A stretch of 62,768 bases of DNA from M55B154 sp964486725 (lineage in GTDB: Bacteria; Spirochaetota; UBA4802; UB4802): assembly GCA_964486725.1 (NCBI GenBank), contig CAZAOK010000008.1, positions 1-62,768 of the forward strand. The letters are read 5' to 3'. A program made the translations under genes and the position numbers. Each line of letters starts with the position of its first letter. Within the stretch, counting starts at the first letter, position 1. This document shows positions 1 through 7,543 of the stretch, one piece after another. The notes under the pieces are model-generated. The model searched no databases. It had not been told where the DNA came from and was given only the letters and a program-made list of their open reading frames with translations.

Positions 1-77
1 GGCCGACAGGCCAAAATATACTTGCCCTGGACACAATTATCTGTGAATATCATTCAATCTCACTACGGAGGTACAGA

Positions 78-248
78 ATGAAAAAATACTTCATCCTCCA
101 CCTTACCGACAAGATCTTCAGGTTCATCCCCGAACGCATGAAACCCGAAGACCTTGAACGGCAGCACGGCACCAACGAGCGTATTGATATAGACAACCTG
201 GCCGATTGCGTGCGTTTCTACATGATGCTTGTGCAATCGACCCGGTAG
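78..248 (+). CDS. Small hypothetical protein upstream of SRAP
   Basis: A 56-codon reading frame starts with ATG after a clear GGAGGT ribosome site at about 67-72 and ends 8 bases before the SRAP start, so the two are probably co-translated; the SRAP ribosome site overlaps its stop codon. The product begins MKKYFILHLTDKIFRF and is a mixed hydrophobic/charged small protein without a signal peptide or known motif that I recognise. Its position at the head of a DNA-damage cassette suggests a related role, but this is only context. The coding case rests on the start signal, spacing and G+C-rich codon use like its neighbours. Confidence 0.55.
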   Translation: MKKYFILHLTDKIFRFIPERMKPEDLERQHGTNERIDIDNLADCVRFYMMLVQSTR

Positions 249-256
249 GAGGAAAT

Positions 257-916
257 ATGTGCGGACGTTTCGCCCAGGCAGACCCCCTTGAGATCATCGC
301 TGAGCAGTTCGGCATCGAGGTTATTGATCTTGACCTCTCACCCCGGTACAACGTGGCACCGGGGCAGCAGGTTGCCGTAATTATAAAGGAAGAAACACGA
401 ATAATGGTGAATCTCAAGTGGGGGCTTGTCCCCTTCTGGGCAAAAGACCCATCCATCGGCAACCGCATGATCAACGCCCGGGCGGAGTCGGTGCTTGAAA
501 AACCCTCCTTTAAGAACGCCATGAAAAAACGCCGGTGCCTCATCCCGGCAAGCGGCTTCTACGAATGGAAGAAGGACGGGAAGGTAAAGGTACCCCACTA
601 CTTCAGGCTGAAAAGCGGCAACCCCTTCGGCCTTGCCGGCCTCTGGGAGACATGGAAAGATCCGGGCGGCAATGAGCTTAAAACCTTCACCATCATCACT
701 ACCGAACCAAACGAACTTGCAGCCCGTGTCCACAACCGCATGCCGGTGATCATTCCAGAAAACGGCTATGCCACCTGGCTTGACATTGCCAATCCGCCGG
801 AAGAGGCGCAGGCACTGCTTGCCCCCTACTCGGCAGACCGGATGGAAGCTTATCCCGTCTCCACCATGGTGAACTCACCCGCCAACGACACCGAAGAGCT
901 GGTTCGGCCGGTATGA
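257..916 (+). CDS. SRAP family protein (YedK/HMCES-like abasic-site DNA-protein crosslinker)
   Basis: 219 aa. SRAP proteins crosslink through Cys2 to abasic sites in single-stranded DNA and shield them; the family is often beside SOS genes. The start chosen is the ATG giving MCGRFAQ, because Cys2 must become N-terminal after Met removal and AGGAGG lies just upstream; a longer frame from 206 would bury it. Family blocks visible are YNVAPGQ (about 32-38), WGLVPFWAKD, MINARAESV, the GFYEWK block holding the catalytic Glu, and VHNRMPVIIP with the active-site His. Length is normal. It is followed by a toxin-antitoxin pair and then umuDC, all on the same strand. Its last 12 codons, stop included, are repeated downstream at 1593-1628 with only synonymous changes. 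Confidence 0.93.
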   Translation: MCGRFAQADPLEIIAEQFGIEVIDLDLSPRYNVAPGQQVAVIIKEETRIMVNLKWGLVPFWAKDPSIGNRMINARAESVLEKPSFKNAMKKRRCLIPASGFYEWKKDGKVKVPHYFRLKSGNPFGLAGLWETWKDPGGNELKTFTIITTEPNELAARVHNRMPVIIPENGYATWLDIANPPEEAQALLAPYSADRMEAYPVSTMVNSPANDTEELVRPV

Positions 917-926
917 TGATTTTATG

Positions 927-954
927 TTGACAAATATAACAATATTGGTATATT
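927..954 (+). promoter_or_regulatory. Promoter of the toxin-antitoxin pair (probably leaderless)
   Basis: TTGACA at 927-932 and TATATT at 949-954 are separated by 16 bases. The toxin ATG is at 961, about where transcription would begin, and no ribosome site is present, so the mRNA is likely leaderless. The palindrome CAATATTG (940-947) lies between the hexamers and is a candidate operator for the XRE antitoxin. The flanks ATGTTGACA and GGTATATT are also found in the umuD promoter. Confidence 0.6.
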
Positions 955-960
955 TTGCTG

Positions 961-1299
961 ATGGGATACGAAGTAAAGATACTTGAGCCTGCAAAGGAGT
1001 TTCTGGATACGCTGGAGACAAAATTACGGGCGAAAGCATTCAGGACAATAGATCTTTTACAGGATTTTGGCCCCTTTTTGAGAGAGCCACACGCGAAGAA
1101 AATCAGGGAAGTGGATCACCTGTATGAATTACGGGTCAAGCAGGGTAATAATATATGCAGGTTCTTCTATTTTCACCATAAGGGAAAGATTTATATTATG
1201 ACTTCAGGATATGTAAAAAAAGACCAAAAATTGAGCAAAAAAGAGATTAGCAGGGCCGAGTCCTTAATGAACGCATTTAAGGAAGAGAACAATGAGTAA
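961..1299 (+). CDS. RelE/HigB-type toxin (phage Gp49-like family)
   Basis: 112 aa from ATG 961; a TTG six bases upstream is possible but less likely. The fold pattern fits the Gp49-like/HigB branch of the RelE superfamily, which are ribosome-dependent mRNA interferases: an N-terminal helix pair (EFLDTLETKLRAKAFRTI), then LYELRVKQGNNICRFFYFHHKGKIYIMTSGYVKKDQ, the usual ELR...RFFYF...I.L..GF.KK.Q layout. It is AT-rich compared with the SRAP and umuDC genes on either side, consistent with transfer. The gene overlaps the antitoxin by 8 bases, with toxin first as in HigBA. The exact subfamily and RNA target are not known from sequence. Confidence 0.88.
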   Translation: MGYEVKILEPAKEFLDTLETKLRAKAFRTIDLLQDFGPFLREPHAKKIREVDHLYELRVKQGNNICRFFYFHHKGKIYIMTSGYVKKDQKLSKKEISRAESLMNAFKEENNE

Positions 1300-1591
1300 A
1301 ATAAAAGAACATAACTATGAAAAATTAAAAAAAGAAGCCCTTAAAGACGGGGAGTTTCGAAAAGAATATGAGAACCTTGAAGAGGAGTTTTCCCTGGCAA
1401 GGGAGATAATACAATTACGAAAAAACAATAACATGACCCAGAAAGAGCTGGCTGAAAAGTCAGGTACCTCGCAACCTGCTATTGCCCGCCTTGAATCAGG
1501 TAATTATAAAAATGTATCACTGTCTTTCCTGAGACGGGTTGCATCCGCCCTCGATGCTGTTCCAGAGATACATTTTAAAAAAAGGGCCTGA
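1292..1591 (+). CDS. XRE-family antitoxin (HigA-like)
   Basis: 99 aa. A helix-turn-helix domain occupies the C-terminal half: MTQKELAEKSGTSQPAIARLES, followed by SLSFLRRVASALD, the standard XRE pattern of HigA antitoxins. The N-terminal part is charged and probably contacts the toxin. The start ATG 1292 lies inside the end of the toxin gene with GGAAGAG upstream, giving translational coupling. It probably neutralises the toxin by direct binding and represses the shared promoter at 927-954. The stop codon is one base before the duplicated SRAP 3' end. Confidence 0.88.
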   Translation: MSKIKEHNYEKLKKEALKDGEFRKEYENLEEEFSLAREIIQLRKNNNMTQKELAEKSGTSQPAIARLESGNYKNVSLSFLRRVASALDAVPEIHFKKRA

Positions 1592-1592
1592 C

Positions 1593-1628
1593 GCCAATGA
1601 CACCGAAGAGCTGGTCAGGCCTGTGTGA
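1593..1628 (+). repeat. Second copy of the SRAP gene 3' end (12 codons, stop included)
   Basis: These 36 bases encode ANDTEELVRPV and a stop, the same peptide as the SRAP C-terminus at 881-916. The two copies are identical at 31 of 36 bases and all five differences are synonymous. This copy has no start and is a gene-end remnant left downstream of the toxin-antitoxin insertion. Confidence 0.9.
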
Positions 1629-1700
1629 GGCTTTTTACCAATATGTACCACTGGCTTGAATCCCCCTAAAGGGACTTCACGGCTACTATAAAGTATAATT

Positions 1701-1730
1701 ATCTGTGTACATCTGTGTCTATCTGTGGCT
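1701..1730 (+). repeat. Three tandem copies of a 10-bp ATCTGTGNNN repeat
   Basis: ATCTGTGTAC, ATCTGTGTCT and ATCTGTGGCT follow each other directly in the non-coding stretch between the SRAP remnant and umuD. Similar short ATCTGTG tandem runs are scattered in many environmental genomes; no function is evident. Confidence 0.75.
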
Positions 1731-1773
1731 ATTTTTTAGAGTCTTTTGAAATTTAAAAAAATACTAAACAAAT

Positions 1774-1802
1774 GTTGACATGTTAACCCCTTCCGGTATA
1801 TT
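1774..1802 (+). promoter_or_regulatory. umuDC promoter with an inverted repeat over the -35 box
   Basis: TTGACA (1775-1780) and TATATT (1797-1802) are 16 bases apart. The near-perfect palindrome GTTGACATGTTAAC (1774-1787, 12 of 14 positions symmetric) covers the -35 box and is a good candidate for the SOS repressor site of this organism, as expected for umuDC, although it matches no LexA box that I can name with certainty. Confidence 0.6.
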
Positions 1803-1843
1803 AATACCACCATGGATAAAATCAACCGAAAGGACACGCACGC

Positions 1844-2299
1844 ATGAATATACCTGTCATACCATCAACCGACATAATAGCCATCTACAGCAGGGGACAG
1901 TATACCATCAGCAGGGAGCTGCCCCTTTTCTCGGCGCGGGTGCCGGCGGGCTTTCCCTCCCCCGCCGACGATTACATCGACCGGGCACTCGACCTGAACG
2001 AGCATCTCATACGCCATCCCGCCGCCACCTTTTTCGTGCGGGTATCCGGTGATTCAATGGTGGGGGCGGGCATACACCCCGGCGATATCCTGGTGGTAGA
2101 CCGGGCCGAAGAACCGTCACACGGAAAGATCATCATCGCCGCCCTCAACGGTGAGCTCACGGTAAAGCGTCTTTCCCGTAATCATGACAGGGTCTGCCTT
2201 ACCCCTGAAAACCCGGCATACGCCCCCATTGAGGTGACCCCCGAGATGCAGTTTGAGGTGTGGGGAGTGGTGGTGCACGTCATCCACACGGTAGGGTAG
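1844..2299 (+). CDS. umuD: UmuD-like protein, DNA polymerase V accessory subunit (S24 peptidase)
   Basis: 151 aa. Auto-cleaving S24-family subunit that, once cleaved with RecA filament, joins UmuC as Pol V. The cleavage pair is A35-G36 in RVPAGFPSP, the nucleophile S71 lies in GDSMVGAGI, and the general base K108 in LTVKRL. The 35- and 37-residue spacings between these sites equal those of E. coli UmuD (G25, S60, K97). There is an AAAGGA ribosome site before the ATG. umuC starts 6 bases after the stop, so the two form one transcript. Confidence 0.95.
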   Translation: MNIPVIPSTDIIAIYSRGQYTISRELPLFSARVPAGFPSPADDYIDRALDLNEHLIRHPAATFFVRVSGDSMVGAGIHPGDILVVDRAEEPSHGKIIIAALNGELTVKRLSRNHDRVCLTPENPAYAPIEVTPEMQFEVWGVVVHVIHTVG

Positions 2300-2305
2300 G
2301 CGGCC

Positions 2306-3571
2306 ATGGGGGAGGTAGTGGCGCTGGTAGACTGCAATAACTTCTACGTATCCTGCGAGCGGGTGTTCGACCCTTCCCTGTGGGGGGTGCCGGTGGTGGT
2401 ACTCTCCAACAACGACGGCAACATCATCGCCCGTTCCAACGAGGCCAAGGCCCTGGGCATCGACATGGGAGCCCCCTGGTTCAAATGCGCTCCCCTGGTG
2501 GCCCGCCACGGGGTGCGGGTATTCTCGTCCAACTACGCTCTCTACGGCGACATGTCTCACCGGGTGATGGAAACCCTTGCCGGCTGCGTCCCCGCCATGG
2601 AGATCTATTCCATCGACGAGGCATTTCTCTACCTTACCGGCATGGAGCATTTCGGTTTAGAAGAATACGGCAGGTTCATGCGAACAAGGGTAAGGGGGTG
2701 GACGGGGATGCCTGTCTCGGTAGGCATAGGCCCCTCCAAAACCCTGGCAAAGCTTGCCAACCGCGTAGCCAAGAAAGACCCCGAATGCGGCGGGGTGTTT
2801 AACATCACCGGCCATCCCCGCGTGGATGACATTCTTGACGGCATCGCGGTGGAAAACATCTGGGGAGTGGGAAGCCGGTATGCCCGCATGCTGCATCAGC
2901 ACGGGGTGCACAGCGCCCTTGACCTGTCCCGTGCCCCCGATGCCTGGGTGCGCAGTAAGATGACGGTGATGGGGCTTCGCACCGCCTGGGAGCTGCGGGG
3001 ACACCCCTGCCTCGAGATGGAAGAGGCACCGCCGCCAAAAAAGGCCATCGTCAGTTCCCGTTCATTCGGGCGGCCGGTGGAGAGCCTGGATGAACTCATG
3101 GAGGCCGCGGCCGCCTATACCGCCAGGGCGGCGGAGAAGCTGCGGCGGCAGAATTCGCTTGTGTCGGGCCTGACGATATTTCTGGCCACCAACCGCTTCA
3201 AGCCCGAGCCCCAGTACGCAAACGCCGCCACCTTCAGCCTGCCCCAGCCCACCGCCTACACCCCCCACCTCACAGGGCTGGCCCACGCCGGCCTGCGCCG
3301 CATATACCGCACGGGCTACCGGTACAAGAAGGTGGGCATCATGCTTTTTGATATCGTAAAACAGGGGGAGGGCCAGCTTGATCTTTTCGGCGGCGGTGTT
3401 GACCCCCGCAGGCAGGCCCTCATGGAAACGGTTGACCGGTTAAACGGCAGGTTCGGCAAGAGCACCGTCAGCTTCGCCGCCGAGGGAAGGGGCAGCTCAT
3501 GGCACATGCGGCGGGAGCACCTGTCTCCCCGCTACAGTACCAGCTGGCTTGAACTGCCGCTGGTGCGCTAA
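2306..3571 (+). CDS. umuC: UmuC, Y-family translesion DNA polymerase V catalytic subunit
   Basis: 421 aa, full length. Catalytic carboxylates are D9 in LVDCNNFYVSCERVF and D104/E105 in YSIDEAFLYL; the steric-gate region NNFYVSCER is intact. Thumb helix-hairpin-helix (IAVENIWGVGSRYARML), little-finger domain, and the C-terminal UmuC-specific domain (about 370-421, SWHMRREHLSPRYSTSW) follow in order. It copies over lesions with UmuD' and is error-prone. The gene is G+C-rich, more so than the ribosomal cluster to the right. It ends at a strong hairpin shared with the convergent acyl-CoA synthetase gene. Confidence 0.96.
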   Translation: MGEVVALVDCNNFYVSCERVFDPSLWGVPVVVLSNNDGNIIARSNEAKALGIDMGAPWFKCAPLVARHGVRVFSSNYALYGDMSHRVMETLAGCVPAMEIYSIDEAFLYLTGMEHFGLEEYGRFMRTRVRGWTGMPVSVGIGPSKTLAKLANRVAKKDPECGGVFNITGHPRVDDILDGIAVENIWGVGSRYARMLHQHGVHSALDLSRAPDAWVRSKMTVMGLRTAWELRGHPCLEMEEAPPPKKAIVSSRSFGRPVESLDELMEAAAAYTARAAEKLRRQNSLVSGLTIFLATNRFKPEPQYANAATFSLPQPTAYTPHLTGLAHAGLRRIYRTGYRYKKVGIMLFDIVKQGEGQLDLFGGGVDPRRQALMETVDRLNGRFGKSTVSFAAEGRGSSWHMRREHLSPRYSTSWLELPLVR

Positions 3572-3600
3572 AAAAAACGGCGGGACAGTGCCCCGCCGTT
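3571..3600 (-). terminator. Hairpin terminator between umuC and the acyl-CoA synthetase gene
   Basis: AACGGCGGG (3576-3584) pairs with CCCGCCGTT (3592-3600) around a 7-base loop. The A run at 3570-3577 gives a U tract when read on the minus strand, so it is an intrinsic terminator mainly for the acyl-CoA synthetase gene, and may block read-through from umuC as well. Confidence 0.75.
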
Positions 3601-3620
3601 GTGGATGGGAGTGGGGTATG

Positions 3621-5345
3621 TCACGACGCGTCCCACCTGCCCTGTTCTCTCAGCTTTTCGGTGATCTCCTTCGCTTTTTCTATGAGTGCCATGGAATCCA
3701 CCTTCCCCGTCTTGTTCATGGGGAACTGCTGGTCAACGGGCCAGAACTCAACGTGAATGGGACGCTTGTAGGAGGCAATCCCCTTGCAGTAGTCCAGTAT
3801 CTCTTCGGCGCTCAGTGTTTCACCGGGTTTTGGCTGCACGTAGGCAAACACCCCGTCCACGAATATGTTATGCGGGGCGCCAACCACCTGTGCCTGGTTT
3901 ACCTTCGGATGCTTCGTGAGAAAGTCGGTCACCTCGTCGGGGAATACCAGGTACCCCTTGGGCTTGATGACGAACTTGCGCCGGCCCGAGAACACCAGGG
4001 CCTTGTAGGTGCCCATGTCCTTCAGGTATCCCATGTCGCCGGTGTAGAGTATCCCCTCTTTGGAAATGGTTTTGGCGGTTGCGTCGGGGTTGTTGTAGTA
4101 GCCCAAAAAGACCACGTCCCCGTCCACGCATATCTCGCCGGCCTCGCCTTCCGGTAGTTCCTTCCCGGCAGTGCCGTCTTCGTTCATCTTTTCACGGATG
4201 GTCACCTTCGCAAGCTCGGGGTAGAACTGTCCAACCTGTCCAGCCATCTCGTCAACAGAGATACCCTTGGGGGTACAGGTGAAATACCCGGAGCACTCGG
4301 TCATGCCCAGGGCGGTACCAAAGGTGGGTGACATCTTCGCCATCTCCTTCAGGAAGGCGGTATCTACCGCGCTGCCGCCATAGAGAGAGTATTTCAGGTT
4401 ACTGAGATCGTAGTCATTGTAATTGGGAAGGGCCCAGATCATCCTGAACATGGTGGGTACGCCGCCGTAGAAGGTGGCCCTGTATTTCTCAACCGCTTCA
4501 AGTGATTTTGCCGGTTCGAACATGCTGAGGGTAATTATGGCCCCGCCGCAGAACCAGGCGGTCATGGGTCCCTGTGCGGTCCCTGCCACGTGGCTTGTGG
4601 GCATGATGTTGAGAAAACGGTAGTCACTGCCATACAGGCCAACTCCACGCGAGAACACGGCGTTATTGGTCATGATGCTCAGGTGCGACATGAGAGCAGG
4701 CTTGGGTTCCCCGGTTGTGCCGGTGGTGAAGATGATAAGTGCCGGGTCGCGTGGTTCCAGTTTTTCATATTCCTTAACGAGCTTTTTGGCAAGCGATGTA
4801 TCTTTTTCAATCTCGGCAAGTCCCCTCTCTCCGAAAAGGTCATTAAAGTTTTCGGCGCCGTCAATTATGGTATCACCCTCGGTACCGGAAGGCCACTGCA
4901 CCACGTGTTTCACGTAGGGACAGCTTTTCTTTACCTCGGTGGCAACCTCTGAAAAATCCCGAATGGGGGTCTTTCCTAGACAAAAAAAGGCCTTCGCCTC
5001 GATCTTGTCAAGGTCCCGTATCACCTCGTGTGCCTGTTCTTTTACGTCAAGTGGTGAAATGATGGCACCAGCCTTCAGGCAGCCGTAAACCAGCATGTAG
5101 AATTCAGGTACACCCAGGAACTGGGTAACCACGATATCTCCCTTCTTGATGCCCATTTTCTTAAGGCGCATGGCATACAGGTCAGTGAGCCTGTCGAATT
5201 CAAGGTAACTGATCACCCGGCCCGTATCCGCAAAGACGATGCAGTCGTTTTCAGGGGTGAGATCCGCCCATTTCATGATATAGTCAGGTAGCAGGGGCAG
5301 TTTCCACCTGTCGTTAAAATTGTTCTTTCTCAGCCTTGTTTCCAT
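3621..5345 (-). CDS. AMP-dependent acyl-CoA synthetase/ligase (ANL superfamily)
   Basis: 574 aa. Activates a carboxylic acid, probably a fatty acid, to acyl-AMP and then acyl-CoA. The ATP loop IIFTTGTTGEPKPA (about 205-218), the ALGMTECSG block, YTGDMGYL with the ribose-binding Asp, the hinge region around FSGRRKFVIKPKGY, and the C-terminal catalytic Lys in NKTGKVDS are all present. There is no signal peptide. AGGGAGG stands just before the ATG. It is divergent from a membrane AraC regulator across a 149-base AT-rich gap, so that regulator may control it. Substrate chain length cannot be told. Confidence 0.88.
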   Translation of the reverse strand: METRLRKNNFNDRWKLPLLPDYIMKWADLTPENDCIVFADTGRVISYLEFDRLTDLYAMRLKKMGIKKGDIVVTQFLGVPEFYMLVYGCLKAGAIISPLDVKEQAHEVIRDLDKIEAKAFFCLGKTPIRDFSEVATEVKKSCPYVKHVVQWPSGTEGDTIIDGAENFNDLFGERGLAEIEKDTSLAKKLVKEYEKLEPRDPALIIFTTGTTGEPKPALMSHLSIMTNNAVFSRGVGLYGSDYRFLNIMPTSHVAGTAQGPMTAWFCGGAIITLSMFEPAKSLEAVEKYRATFYGGVPTMFRMIWALPNYNDYDLSNLKYSLYGGSAVDTAFLKEMAKMSPTFGTALGMTECSGYFTCTPKGISVDEMAGQVGQFYPELAKVTIREKMNEDGTAGKELPEGEAGEICVDGDVVFLGYYNNPDATAKTISKEGILYTGDMGYLKDMGTYKALVFSGRRKFVIKPKGYLVFPDEVTDFLTKHPKVNQAQVVGAPHNIFVDGVFAYVQPKPGETLSAEEILDYCKGIASYKRPIHVEFWPVDQQFPMNKTGKVDSMALIEKAKEITEKLREQGRWDAS

Positions 5346-5421
5346 TGTTCCTCCCTTAAACCCTGCGGTTTTTTTCCAGTTGTAATGAAAAAATAGTAGC
5401 AGGTTAAAGGTAGAAAATCTT

Positions 5422-5469
5422 TAATATATATATTTCTTGAAATATTAAGAATTTAAAATATATATATTA
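5422..5469. promoter_or_regulatory. AT-rich inverted repeat in the divergent promoter region
   Basis: TAATATATATATTT (5422-5435) is mirrored by AAAATATATATATTA (5455-5469), with a smaller inverted CTT...AAG element between them. It lies between the divergent acyl-CoA synthetase and AraC genes and may be an operator or simply an AT-rich promoter zone; AT-only repeats are weak evidence. Confidence 0.35.
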
Positions 5470-5494
5470 TATATGGTAGTTTATTAATATCTCC

Positions 5495-6622
5495 ATGGTG
5501 AAGGGGATGGGTGATATAATAATCGATTTTTTCATGTTTTACGGGGCGATATTTTCTGTACTATTGGCCCTTGGACAGCTCTTTCAGAAGAACAAGAAGC
5601 TGATAAGCTACATATATGCCTTTTCCTTTCTCTGCCTTGGTATATGGATATTCCAGGTATCGCTGTACAGCACTGAATTTTTCAGGGACTACTACCTGGT
5701 TTCTGTATGTATCATACCGGTTACCTTCCTTACCGCACCGCTGATGAGTTTCAGGTACCGCTGGGTGATAGAAAGCAGTTTTTCAGTGAGCAGAGGCATG
5801 TTCCTCTACAGTATACCGTTTTTTATTTCATGTCTTTTGCTGATGGTGCCGCTTTTCGTAAAGGATATTTCCCTTTCATCAGCATACCTGCAGCATACCG
5901 TCATCTTCAGCAGTTCATTTGTAGAATTGCCCCTGTATTTCAAGCTGGTGCATCTTATGTATCCCCTTCCAAAAATATACCTGGTGATGGCAATGATACC
6001 CACACTGGTGCACATGGCTGTAATATGGAAGAAAAAACGAAAAGAGCACAGTCTTACCGTCTCAAGGATGGGATACGTCTTCTCAACCTGTATCATTATT
6101 TCAACCGCCTTTATGGCGGCGGGAGATCTTTTTTCAACGGAGCTTACCAGGTGGTCAGTGCTGATGGCAAATACCACCCTCACGGGGGTGTTCCTTGCCA
6201 CCCAGCGCCACCCTGATTTTAACCGGCTCTTGAAGGTAGAGACCCGAAAGGCCCGCTATGAGCATTCCAAGATACGGGGGCTTGACCTTGATAAAACGGT
6301 GCAGAGGCTTATGGACATCATGAGCGAAGAAAAGGCCTTTGCCGACGAGGAATTGTCACTGGCCCGGCTTGCGGATGAACTGGATATACGGCCCCAGCAG
6401 CTGTCCCAGCTTTTAAATGAGAAGCTGGACAGGAATTTCTGCGGGTTCGTAAACGAATTCAGGATAGAAGAAGCTAAAAAGATGCTGCTTGAAGAGCCCG
6501 ACCGTTCCATACTGTCGGTAGGCATGGCAGTGGGGTTTAACTCCGCAACATCCTTTAACCTGGCTTTTTCCCGTTACGAGGGATGTTCGCCCGGAACATT
6601 CAGAAAGAATAACCTGAAATGA
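5495..6622 (+). CDS. AraC-family regulator with N-terminal multi-pass membrane domain
   Basis: 375 aa. About residues 1-220 hold seven hydrophobic segments (for example FFMFYGAIFSVLLALGQLF and YIYAFSFLCLGIWIFQV), and residues 265-375 form a two-HTH AraC domain with ELSLARLADELDIRPQQLSQLL and the signature SILSVGMAVGFNSATSFNLAFSRYEGCSPGTFR. A membrane-bound AraC regulator senses something at the inner membrane; the signal is unknown. The start may be ATG 5495 or ATG 5507; neither has a well-spaced ribosome site. The gene ends 4 bases from the convergent outer-membrane-like gene and diverges from the acyl-CoA synthetase. Confidence 0.85.
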   Translation: MVKGMGDIIIDFFMFYGAIFSVLLALGQLFQKNKKLISYIYAFSFLCLGIWIFQVSLYSTEFFRDYYLVSVCIIPVTFLTAPLMSFRYRWVIESSFSVSRGMFLYSIPFFISCLLLMVPLFVKDISLSSAYLQHTVIFSSSFVELPLYFKLVHLMYPLPKIYLVMAMIPTLVHMAVIWKKKRKEHSLTVSRMGYVFSTCIIISTAFMAAGDLFSTELTRWSVLMANTTLTGVFLATQRHPDFNRLLKVETRKARYEHSKIRGLDLDKTVQRLMDIMSEEKAFADEELSLARLADELDIRPQQLSQLLNEKLDRNFCGFVNEFRIEEAKKMLLEEPDRSILSVGMAVGFNSATSFNLAFSRYEGCSPGTFRKNNLK

Positions 6623-6626
6623 TCTG

Positions 6627-7376
6627 CTAAAACGTAAAGGTCACCCCCGCCACGGCGTAGTGGAACATGCTGAAGGTGTACACCTCGTCGTTGTCGGCGC
6701 CCCCTTCAAGTATGCGGTAACCGGCTTTCGCCTGGATGGCATCGGTGATGTCCCAGGTGAGTGCGAAGAGAATGTCTTCGGCACGGCCCTGCTGTGAGGC
6801 GAGGGCATCCCCGTCCACAAGCAATCCTACGGGTTGGGCGAATTTCCAGTGCACCATGAAACTGAGCAGGGGCACAAATCCCAGGTCTTTCTTTTCCGCT
6901 GACTGTGTGTCACTTTCCACCTTGATGCTTGCGTGCCGCACCTTGCCGGTAAGCCCTATGCCCACCGTCAGCGTTTCGGTATTCATGGACAGGTAACGGT
7001 ATGTAAAACGGTAGGAGTTGAACATGAAGGTGGCGTCCACGTCCTCCCCCGATGTGAAGGTTTTTTCACGAAAGGTAACATCCTTGTCAAGCCTGCCGCT
7101 GTAGGTAACGGTGAGGGGGGCGGCCAGCAGGCCGAAATAGTGTTTGTCGTTGAATGTATATCCCAGGCGTGCCCGGTAATGCCATACCGGATCGCCGTCA
7201 AGATCGTCGGAAAGGGATAGCTTCGTTCCCGAGTCACCGGGGATCCGCACATCGTTGTACCCGGTAAATACCGCACCGGTTTCAGCGTCAAGTTGGAATC
7301 CTGCATACAACGTTGAACTGAGAAATATAAGTGAAAAAATCATGACTGGTAAAACAGCAACAGCGTTCCTTTTCAT
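6627..7376 (-). CDS. Predicted outer-membrane beta-barrel protein
   Basis: 249 aa. The start is the ATG giving MKRNAVAVLPVMIFSLIF, because GGAGGG lies a few bases upstream; the longer frame begins with TTG. A Sec signal peptide ends near TLYAG. The mature part is a series of alternating strands (HYRARLGYTFNDKHYFGLLAAPL, SYRFTYRYLSM, KAGYRILEGG) ending with a terminal Phe in VAGVTFTF, the usual signal for BAM-mediated insertion. It probably spans the outer membrane as a small barrel; cargo or ligand is unknown. No family could be named. The convergent AraC gene stops 4 bases away. Confidence 0.7.
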   Translation of the reverse strand: MKRNAVAVLPVMIFSLIFLSSTLYAGFQLDAETGAVFTGYNDVRIPGDSGTKLSLSDDLDGDPVWHYRARLGYTFNDKHYFGLLAAPLTVTYSGRLDKDVTFREKTFTSGEDVDATFMFNSYRFTYRYLSMNTETLTVGIGLTGKVRHASIKVESDTQSAEKKDLGFVPLLSFMVHWKFAQPVGLLVDGDALASQQGRAEDILFALTWDITDAIQAKAGYRILEGGADNDEVYTFSMFHYAVAGVTFTF

Positions 7377-7543
7377 TTTTCCCTCCGGCAACTTATTAAA
7401 AACTGCTTGTCGTAGTAATCTAATTGATACTATTCATCAATGCAATAAATTATTTGTGGATTTATAGTATTTTTGTTCCATATAATACTGCTTTATTATC
7501 TATGAAGGGTATAGAGTCGCTTCTCATTTCCGTTACGTGAAAA

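Noticed and set aside
1780..2052. Plus-strand frame of 90 codons overlapping umuD in another frame
   Set aside because: umuD matches the S24 family at every catalytic position; this frame is its +1 shadow.
1844..2299. The S24 protein as LexA or a phage repressor
   Set aside because: It lacks a DNA-binding domain and shows UmuD spacing of cleavage site, Ser and Lys, with umuC next to it.
2117..2650. Minus-strand frame of 177 codons over umuD/umuC
   Set aside because: Shadow of two genes with intact catalytic residues; it has no start signal and no recognisable protein pattern.
3549..4157. Plus-strand open frame of 202 codons across the umuC end and the acyl-CoA synthetase gene
   Set aside because: It is antisense to a well-supported synthetase with all motifs and crosses a terminator; composition is His/Val/Gly-rich as in shadow frames.
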